Shown here one piece after another: positions 1 to 5,017 of a stretch of 5,017 nt of DNA. The stretch's first letter is position 1. Each line of letters begins with the position of its first letter. This DNA is from Acidobacteriota bacterium (GTDB taxonomy: Bacteria > Acidobacteriota > Vicinamibacteria > Vicinamibacterales > SCN-69-37), in assembly GCA_021824055.1 (NCBI GenBank), contig JAKALV010000253.1, forward strand, positions 1 to 5,017. Reading direction: 5' to 3'. The position numbers and the translations under genes are program-made. The notes beneath the pieces are model-generated. The model searched no databases. It saw only the letters and a list, made by a program, of their open reading frames with translations, and was not told the DNA's origin.

Positions 1-2
1 TG

Positions 3-1085
3 GGGCCCGACGAGCATCCCTCGCGGATCACCGGCATCGGCGGACAGAGCAACGCGTTCACCGACGAGGACGCGACGGTGTTCTGGGAAACCGTGCCGTC
101 GCAGTACCTGCCGCTCGTGCTGTGGCTCGAAGCCGACCGCATGGCGTCGCTGCAGATCGACGCCAACAAGTTCGCGAGGGAACGCGAAGTGGTGAAGGAA
201 GAACGCCGCATGCGCTTCGACAACCAGCCGTTCGGCCGGTTGTCGGAGATCATCGACGACAAGGCGTTCACCACGCATCCCTACAAGCACGAAACGATCG
301 GCAGCATGGCCGACCTGCAGGCCGCGACCACGCAGGATGTCATCGACTTCCACGACACCTACTACGTGCCGAACAACGCCACCGTGGCCGTCGTCGGCGA
401 TTTCGACACGAAGGACGCGCAGGCGATGGTGCAGCAGTACCTGGCGCGCGTGCCCAGAGGCAAGCCCGTGCCGCGCGACATTCCGAAGGAACCGCCGCAG
501 ACGGCCGAGCGCGTGTTCAACCTGCAGGAAGACTGGCCGCTGCCGGCCGTCGTGGTGGCGTATCACATCGCGGCCGATGCCACGCCCGACGCCTACCCGC
601 TGCACGTGCTCGACAAGATTCTCGACGACGGCGACAGCTCGCGCCTGTACCGCTCCCTCGTCTACGAGAAGCGCATGGCCCTTGCCGCGTTTGGCCAGGC
701 CAAGATCATCGAGCACCCCAATCTGTTCTACGCCGTGGCCATCGTCCAGCCGGGCAACCAGCCGGCCGACGTGCTGCGCGAGCTGATCAACCAGATCGAG
801 AAGCTGCGGACCGAGCCGGTGTCCGATGTCGAATTGAATCGCGCCAAACGGCAGTGGGCGCGCGACTACATCCTGGGCCGCGAGACGATTCAGCAGAAGG
901 CGCTCCACCTGGCGCACGCGATCGTGATCCATGACGACGTCACGAGCGCCGATGGCGAGTTCGACCTGTTTCAGAATGTCACGGTGGCCGACGTGCAGCG
1001 TGTGGCGCGCACGTATTTCACGGCGAGCAATCGCACGGTGCTGACCATCCTGCCCCGGGCGGCCCGCTCGGGAGGCGGACGATGA
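3..1085 (+). CDS. M16 family zinc metallopeptidase, catalytic-type subunit (5' end missing)
   Basis: This is the C-terminal 360 residues of an M16B-type peptidase; the frame is open from the first base, so the true start lies upstream and the GTG/ATG codons near 78 are not real starts. Typical M16 proteins of this class have about 420-480 residues, so the signal peptide and the HXXEH zinc motif are probably just outside. Seen here: GGQSNAFT (39-62) followed by the TVFWETVPSQY stretch, then LEADRM, the usual sequence after HXXEH. EREVVKEERRMRF has a Glu pair at 198-203, the second of which should be the third zinc ligand. NNATVAVVGDF (about 372-404) ends the first M16 half. The second half carries DDGDSSRLYRSLVYEKR (about 624-674), in which the usual R/Y pair is replaced by Tyr (663-665) and Ala (684-686). 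The gene ends in an ATGA overlap with the next M16 gene, its likely partner. Inferred role: zinc-bearing subunit of a periplasmic or envelope heterodimeric peptidase. The family call is firm; the substrate is unknown. Confidence 0.93.
   Translation, partial: GPDEHPSRITGIGGQSNAFTDEDATVFWETVPSQYLPLVLWLEADRMASLQIDANKFAREREVVKEERRMRFDNQPFGRLSEIIDDKAFTTHPYKHETIGSMADLQAATTQDVIDFHDTYYVPNNATVAVVGDFDTKDAQAMVQQYLARVPRGKPVPRDIPKEPPQTAERVFNLQEDWPLPAVVVAYHIAADATPDAYPLHVLDKILDDGDSSRLYRSLVYEKRMALAAFGQAKIIEHPNLFYAVAIVQPGNQPADVLRELINQIEKLRTEPVSDVELNRAKRQWARDYILGRETIQQKALHLAHAIVIHDDVTSADGEFDLFQNVTVADVQRVARTYFTASNRTVLTILPRAARSGGGR
1070..1075 (+). promoter_or_regulatory. Ribosome binding site for the second M16 gene
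   Basis: GGGAGG lies six bases before the ATG at 1082, inside the end of the upstream peptidase gene. It supports ATG 1082 as the start, which also gives a clean signal peptide. The start overlaps the upstream TGA as ATGA, an arrangement typical of translational coupling, which would help keep the two subunits in balance. Confidence 0.7.
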
Positions 1086-3277
1086 CGCGGCGCCTGATCC
1101 CATTCGCGGCGTGGCTGCTGTTCGCGTTCGTGCCGGGGCTGTCCGGCGCGCAGACGATCGGCGCGGCCGGGTGGCCCACCGAGCGTCCGCCGCGGCCGCT
1201 CGCGGCGCGTCCCGTGGCGTTCCCGCCGTACCAGCTCAAGACGCTGCCCAACGGTCTGCAGGTGCTCGCGATTCCGTGGCACGAGGAGCCATCGGTCAGC
1301 GTGAGGCTGCTCATTAAGGCCGGCGCGGCGCAGGACCCGGCCGACAAGCCGGGCGTGGCCAGCCTGGTCGCGTCGCTGCTGAACCAGGGGACCGCCACGA
1401 AGTCGGCCGAAGGCATCGCCGATCTGGTGGAGTCGGCCGGCGGCGTGCTGGGCGTGGGCGCCGGCAATGAGCTGAGCTACGTGAATGCCGGCGTCATCAA
1501 GGACAAGATCGATGTGGTGATGGCGCTCGCGTCCGAGCTGGTGCAGCAGCCGGCGTTCGAGCAGAAGGAGATCGACCGGCAGAAGCAACAGGCGATCTCG
1601 GGCATGCGGGTCAGCTACGACGACCCGGAGTTTCTGGCCGGCGTGGTGTTCGACCGGCTGATCTACGGGTTTCATCCGTACGGCAAGCCGCCCGGCGGGA
1701 CGCTCGACTCGATCGCCAGGATCACGCGCAACGACCTGGTGGCCTTTCACCGCACGTGGTTCACCCCCAACAACTCGATTCTGGCCATCGTCGGCGACCT
1801 GACGTCCGAGGAAATGTTCGTGGCCGCCGAGAAGGCGTTCGGCAGCTGGCCGAGGCGCGACGTGCCGGCGCAGGCGCAGGTCGCACCGCCGCCGCCCACA
1901 TACCGGCTGGTGGTCGTCGACAAGCCCGGCGCGGTGCAGACGGAGATTCGCGCGGGCAACCTGACGCTGCCGCGCACGTCGCCCAAATGGCTGGATCTCG
2001 AGTTGCTGATTCGCGTGCTCGGCGGCGAAGGCGCGAACCGGCTGTTCGGCGTGCTGCGCTCGGACCGGGGACTGACCTACGGCGCCTCCGCGGACCTGCA
2101 GACGTTCAAGTTCTCGGGCGGTTTTGTGGCGTCCACCAACACGCGCACGGAGACCACCGGCGAGACGCTGCGCCTCGTCATTGACGAGATGTGGCGGCTG
2201 CAGCGCGAAAAGGTCGATGCCCGCGAACTGCGCGGGGTGAAGGATTACTTCCAGGGCAGTTTTCCGCTGACGATCGAAACGCCGAGCGCGATCGCGCTGC
2301 AGGTGCTCAACCAGATCTTCTACGGCCTGGAGCTCAAGGACCTCGAACAACTGCGCGAACGCGTCGAGGCGGTGACCGTCGATGATCTGCAGGCGGCTGC
2401 CAAGGAGTTCGTCAAGCCCGACCGGCTGTCGATCGTGCTGGTGGGCGACGCATCCAAGTTCGTGGGCCAGCTGCGCGCGCAGGGGTTCAATGATTTTGAG
2501 ACCATCCCGATCGATCAGCTCGATCTGACAGCGCCGACGCTGAGGAAGGGCGGTTCGGGAGGTTCGGGCGGTTCGGGAGGTTCGGGAGGTTCGGGAGGTT
2601 CGGAGGGTTCGGCCGACTCGGCGATGGCGCTCGTGCGGAAGGTCGCCGAGGCCAAAGGAGGCATCGCGGTGTTGCGCGCGCTGAAGACCGTTGACGTCCA
2701 GGCCGACGTGACGATCTCCGGTCAGGGCGCGCCGGTGAAGATGCAGACGCGTAACCTGGTGGCGTATCCCGACAAGTTTCGCGTGGAAGCCGATACGCCG
2801 GGCGGCCGGGTGGTGCAGGTGTTTGCCGGCACGGACGCCTGGATCGAAACGGCCACCGGGTCGATGAACGCCGACGCCGATGCGCGCGCCGACTACCAGT
2901 CGTCGGCCGCCCGCGATCTGGTGCCGCTCCTCCTCAACGCGCTCGACGGGAACGTGCCGGTCACGCAATTGCCGGACGATGCGGCGGGCGGCGCGACCGT
3001 GCACGTGCTGCAGTTCGCGCCGGCCTCCGGCGGACCGCTCGCGTTGCTGATCGATCCGAGGTCGTTCGAGATTCGGGGGATGCGGTATCCGGCGGGCCCG
3101 GCGCCGAACGCCCCGCAAGCGGCGGAGTTTTACGACGACTACCGCGACGTCTCCGGCGTACAGGTCGCCTTTCGCGCCCGCGTGGAGCGCGATGGGGTGG
3201 TGATCGACCGCCGGATCACGAGCGTGCGCCTGAACGCCGCGCTTCCTCCGGCGGCCTTCGTGCGAAAGGCGGCGTGA
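1082..3277 (+). CDS. Exported M16 family non-catalytic subunit fused to a LolA-like C-terminal domain
   Basis: This 731-residue protein starts with a signal peptide: MTRR, a hydrophobic core, and a likely signal peptidase I site after LSGA (residue 23). Residues about 50-485 form the two M16 halves. The LPNGLQVLAIPWHEEPSVSV opening, the NNSILAIVGDL motif and GGEGANRLFGVLRSDRGLTY are all recognisable. Where active members have HXXEH this protein has S94-L-V-A97-S98, and the downstream Glu-Glu is replaced by KQQ, so it should not bind catalytic zinc. It keeps R326 and Y333, spaced seven apart as in the R/Y substrate-binding pair of M16 enzymes. A (GGS)6-EGS linker (490-510) leads to residues about 512-731. 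That region has AKGGIAVLRALKTVDV, YPDKFRVEADTPGG and DAWIETATGS, resembling outer-membrane lipoprotein-sorting (LolA/LolB-fold) domains; this part is by resemblance only. It overlaps the catalytic-type gene upstream and lpxB downstream by four bases each. Likely role: partner subunit of a periplasmic M16 heterodimer. What the tail binds is unknown. Confidence 0.92.
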   Translation: MTRRLIPFAAWLLFAFVPGLSGAQTIGAAGWPTERPPRPLAARPVAFPPYQLKTLPNGLQVLAIPWHEEPSVSVRLLIKAGAAQDPADKPGVASLVASLLNQGTATKSAEGIADLVESAGGVLGVGAGNELSYVNAGVIKDKIDVVMALASELVQQPAFEQKEIDRQKQQAISGMRVSYDDPEFLAGVVFDRLIYGFHPYGKPPGGTLDSIARITRNDLVAFHRTWFTPNNSILAIVGDLTSEEMFVAAEKAFGSWPRRDVPAQAQVAPPPPTYRLVVVDKPGAVQTEIRAGNLTLPRTSPKWLDLELLIRVLGGEGANRLFGVLRSDRGLTYGASADLQTFKFSGGFVASTNTRTETTGETLRLVIDEMWRLQREKVDARELRGVKDYFQGSFPLTIETPSAIALQVLNQIFYGLELKDLEQLRERVEAVTVDDLQAAAKEFVKPDRLSIVLVGDASKFVGQLRAQGFNDFETIPIDQLDLTAPTLRKGGSGGSGGSGGSGGSGGSEGSADSAMALVRKVAEAKGGIAVLRALKTVDVQADVTISGQGAPVKMQTRNLVAYPDKFRVEADTPGGRVVQVFAGTDAWIETATGSMNADADARADYQSSAARDLVPLLLNALDGNVPVTQLPDDAAGGATVHVLQFAPASGGPLALLIDPRSFEIRGMRYPAGPAPNAPQAAEFYDDYRDVSGVQVAFRARVERDGVVIDRRITSVRLNAALPPAAFVRKAA
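2549..2611 (+). repeat. In-frame 9-bp tandem repeat encoding a Gly-Gly-Ser linker
   Basis: Seven contiguous 9-bp units, consensus GGAGGTTCG. Units 1 and 3 begin GGC and unit 7 begins GAG; the others are identical. All units use GGT for the second Gly and TCG for Ser, so the repeat is conserved as DNA and not only as protein. That points to growth by slippage or unequal exchange. Each unit adds Gly-Gly-Ser (the last Glu-Gly-Ser), giving residues 490-510 of the M16 partner protein. Since the unit is 9 bp, copy-number changes keep the reading frame. Confidence 0.95.
3264..3269 (+). promoter_or_regulatory. Weak ribosome binding site for lpxB
   Basis: GAAAGG precedes the GTG at 3274 by four bases, a weak and close match to a Shine-Dalgarno sequence. 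With the GTGA start/stop overlap it suggests that lpxB is translated mainly by ribosomes finishing the upstream M16 gene. Confidence 0.4.
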
Positions 3278-4452
3278 CGAGCCACGGCCTCCGCGTGCTG
3301 CTCTCCTGCGGCGAGGCGTCGGGAGATCTCTACGCGGCGGCACTGGTCCGCGCCCTCCGGGCTCGCGAACCGCATCTGCAGGTGAGCGCCTTCGGCGGTC
3401 CGCGCCTCGAGGCCGAGGGCGCCGCGCTGGTCGGCACCTATGAGGGCATGACGGTGACGGGAATCACCGAAGCGCTGTTCGTGCTGCGCCGGTCATTCGC
3501 CATGCTGAACCGGATCGAAACGGTGGCGCGCCGCGAGCGGCCCGACGTGTTCGTGGCCGTCGACTTTCCCGATTTCAATTTCCGGCTGCTGCCGCGCATT
3601 CGCGCGCTCGGCATCCCGATCGTGTACTACGTCAGTCCGCAGTTGTGGGCGTGGCGGCCGGCGCGCATCCGCACGATCCAGCGCTACGTGGACAAGATGC
3701 TCGTGATCTTTCCGTTCGAGCGCGAGATCTACGAACGCGCCGGCGTGCCGGTGGAGTTTGTCGGACATCCCTTGATCGAACTGGCCCAGGCCGACCGGCC
3801 GCGCGACGAGTTCCTGCGCGCGGCCGGGCTCGATCCGGCGCGCCCCGTGGTGGCGCTGCTCCCCGGCAGCCGCCCGAACGAGATCCGGCACGTGCTGCCG
3901 ACCATCCTCGACGCCATGCCCGCGATCGCCGCCGCCGTGCCCGGCGTGCAGTTTCTGCTCGCCCGCGCGCCCGGATTGGACGTCGCGCTGTTTCCGCCGC
4001 CAACGGGACCGTCCGCGCGCGACCGCGTCCAACCGCCCCTCGTTTCCGTCGTGTCGCAAACCGACAACGTCCTCGCCGCGTGCGACGTAGCGATCGTGGC
4101 CTCGGGCACCGCGACCGTTCAAACGGCGCTGCACGATACGCCGATGGTGATCGTGTACCGCGTGTCGCCGCTGACCTACATGATCGGCCGGCGCCTCGTA
4201 GGCGTCACGACATACGGCATGGTGAACCTCGTGGCCGGACGGCCGGTCGTCACCGAGTTGATCCAGGACGCGCTCACACCCGGCGCGCTGGCGCGGGAAA
4301 CCGTAACGCTGTTGACCTCGCCGGCGCGCGCCGACACCATGCGCCGGGATCTGCTCGACGTGAAGGCGACGCTCGGCGGCGCCGGCGCCACCGAGCGCGC
4401 GGCGGATGCCGTCGTGGCGGTCGCCCGGTCCGGACAGAGGAAGATAGACTAG
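3274..4452 (+). CDS. lpxB: Lipid-A-disaccharide synthase
   Basis: LpxB (glycosyltransferase family 19, GT-B fold) joins UDP-2,3-diacylglucosamine to 2,3-diacylglucosamine-1-phosphate (lipid X), giving tetraacyl-disaccharide-1-phosphate and UDP. It is a peripheral enzyme on the cytoplasmic face of the inner membrane in lipid A synthesis. The 392 residues match the usual length of about 380. Visible signatures are SCGEASGDLYAAALV (from residue 11), FGGPRLEAEG, AVDFPDFNFRLLP (about 94-106), YVSPQLWAWRPARI (about 118-131), FPFEREIYE, VEFVGHPL, LLPGSRPNEI (195-204), ASGTATVQTALHDTPMV (from residue 276) and NLVAGRPVVTELIQ. Many LpxB proteins have Glu in the motif where this one has Gln283 (TVQTAL). 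The GTG start at 3274 overlaps the upstream TGA as GTGA and puts SCGEASGD at its normal distance from the N-terminus. There is no signal peptide, as expected. The gene sits between two genes for exported proteins, so the operon as a whole looks envelope-related. Confidence 0.96.
   Translation: MTSHGLRVLLSCGEASGDLYAAALVRALRAREPHLQVSAFGGPRLEAEGAALVGTYEGMTVTGITEALFVLRRSFAMLNRIETVARRERPDVFVAVDFPDFNFRLLPRIRALGIPIVYYVSPQLWAWRPARIRTIQRYVDKMLVIFPFEREIYERAGVPVEFVGHPLIELAQADRPRDEFLRAAGLDPARPVVALLPGSRPNEIRHVLPTILDAMPAIAAAVPGVQFLLARAPGLDVALFPPPTGPSARDRVQPPLVSVVSQTDNVLAACDVAIVASGTATVQTALHDTPMVIVYRVSPLTYMIGRRLVGVTTYGMVNLVAGRPVVTELIQDALTPGALARETVTLLTSPARADTMRRDLLDVKATLGGAGATERAADAVVAVARSGQRKID
4436..4443 (+). 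promoter_or_regulatory. Ribosome binding site for the downstream secreted-protein gene
   Basis: AGAGGAAG, within the last codons of lpxB, lies eight bases before GTG 4452. A second GTG at 4458, two codons later in the same frame, would be 14 bases away, so 4452 is the better start. The signal peptide would be intact with either. Confidence 0.55.
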
Positions 4453-5017
4453 TGCGCGTGAAACGAGCCGTCGTCGGTATCGCGGTCGCGGCGGCGCTGG
4501 TCCTGGGCGCGCCCGCGCAGGCCACGGTGACGATCCCGACGGATCTCGCGGATGTGGTCTCGATCGCGACGTTGATCGTGCGCGGCCGCGTGGTCGATAC
4601 CCGCGCGTTCACCGACATCGCCAACGGTCCGGTGATGACGGCGGTCACCGTCGAGGTGGACGACGTCCTCAAAGGACGCGCGGATCGCGCGGTGACATTT
4701 CGTGTGTACGGCGGCGATCTCGGCCGCTATCGTCAGGTGATGATCGGCTCGCCGACCTTCCAGGTGGGCGACGTGGCGTATCTGTTCCTGAAACGCGCGC
4801 CGGATGGCGCGTTGTGGACGGTGGGGATGGGCGCCGGCGTGTACAAGATCCTGGACGCGGCGGGGGCGCCGGTGGTCAATCCACCCGTGGTCGCCGGCCG
4901 CACGGCCACGGCCGGCGCGCCGGTCGTGCGCGGCGACGCGCGGCGCAAGCCGATGGGCATCGGCGAGTTCTCGGACCTCGTGAAGCTCCTCCTGTCCGGT
5001 GGCGCGCGCGGTGCCGG
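4452..5017 (+). CDS. Secreted protein of unknown function (3' end missing)
   Basis: An open frame of 188 complete codons starts with GTG sharing one base with the lpxB stop (TAGTG) and runs off the window. The N-terminus is a clear signal peptide: MRVKR, a hydrophobic core rich in Ala and Val, then APAQA with likely cleavage after residue 24. The mature part begins TVTIPTDLADVVSIATLIVRG and continues with VDDVLKGR (around K74), YGGDLGRYRQ (about 86-95) and GSPTFQVGDVAYLFL (99-113), then GMGAGVYKILD. The pattern of 'risk of passing something on as RG.V', an alternating beta-rich segment, LKG, GG and a GxPxFxxGD/E..LFL segment recalls uncharacterised exported proteins of Acidobacteria-like genomes, where I remember them near secreted metalloproteases; that memory is not checked. 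No catalytic motif, cysteine or lipobox is seen. The codon use is GC-rich at third positions like its neighbours. It could be an exported beta-sandwich binding or accessory protein; I assign no function. Confidence 0.85.
   Translation, partial: MRVKRAVVGIAVAAALVLGAPAQATVTIPTDLADVVSIATLIVRGRVVDTRAFTDIANGPVMTAVTVEVDDVLKGRADRAVTFRVYGGDLGRYRQVMIGSPTFQVGDVAYLFLKRAPDGALWTVGMGAGVYKILDAAGAPVVNPPVVAGRTATAGAPVVRGDARRKPMGIGEFSDLVKLLLSGGARGA

Noticed and set aside
122..934. Second-frame + strand open reading frame over the first M16 gene
   Set aside because: Its translation is an Arg/Ala/Gly-rich shadow with no domain, while the overlapping frame encodes a clear M16 protein.
78..1085. GTG at 78 as the true start of the first gene
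   Set aside because: The frame stays open to the first base and the residues before 78 (GGQSNAFT and GPDEHPSR) are conserved M16 sequence, so the gene starts upstream of the window.
2549..2611. The Gly-Gly-Ser run as an artificial linker or an assembly artefact
   Set aside because: It sits in an uninterrupted frame between two natural domains, has imperfect units (GGC and GAG variants), and is flanked by sequence with the same codon use. A collapsed or expanded unit count in assembly cannot be excluded.
971..3343. Antisense open frame of 790 codons on the - strand
   Set aside because: It is opposite the second M16 gene, is rich in Arg and His, and has no recognisable domain. Its RTSRTS run is only the complement of the Gly-Gly-Ser repeat. 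Long antisense frames are expected in GC-rich genes with strong third-position bias.
3493..4134. - strand open frames inside lpxB
   Set aside because: They lie opposite well-conserved LpxB motifs and have the His/Arg-rich composition of shadow frames; there is no Shine-Dalgarno sequence or domain to support them.
4274..4960. - strand open frames over the end of lpxB and the secreted-protein gene
   Set aside because: The + strand frame has a start, a ribosome binding site and a signal peptide, and covers the same DNA. The antisense translations are Thr/Arg/Pro-rich and match nothing.

Overview
The window is GC-rich, densely packed bacterial chromosome with every supported gene on the + strand. 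I see no mobile element, RNA gene, CRISPR array or terminator. An lpxB gene shows a Gram-negative organism that makes lipid A. The GC-rich codon use, the paired M16 peptidases and the extra C-terminal domain of the second peptidase would fit an Acidobacteriota-like lineage (for example Vicinamibacteria). That assignment is inference from memory of similar proteins, not a search result.

Layout: (1) 3-1085, the C-terminal part of a zinc-dependent M16 (insulinase/processing-peptidase type) metallopeptidase, with its start and HXXEH motif upstream of the window. (2) 1082-3277, a second, exported M16 homologue that has lost the zinc ligands but keeps the R/Y substrate-binding pair. After the M16 fold it has a natural Gly-Gly-Ser linker encoded by a 9-bp tandem repeat (2549-2611), then a domain resembling outer-membrane lipoprotein-sorting (LolA/LolB-like) proteins. 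(3) 3274-4452, lpxB, lipid-A-disaccharide synthase. (4) 4452 to beyond the end, a secreted protein of unknown function that runs off the window.

The four genes follow each other with 4-, 4- and 1-base overlaps (ATGA, GTGA, TAGTG), so there is no intergenic DNA and the block reads as one translationally coupled operon. The two peptidase genes look like the two halves of one heterodimer: the first supplies the metal site, the second the R/Y pair. With lpxB and a further exported protein downstream, the operon appears devoted to the cell envelope. The most noteworthy points are the complementary loss of active-site elements in the M16 pair, the minisatellite-encoded linker joining M16 to a LolA-like domain, and the tight coupling of this pair to lpxB. 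No clearly new class of system is visible.
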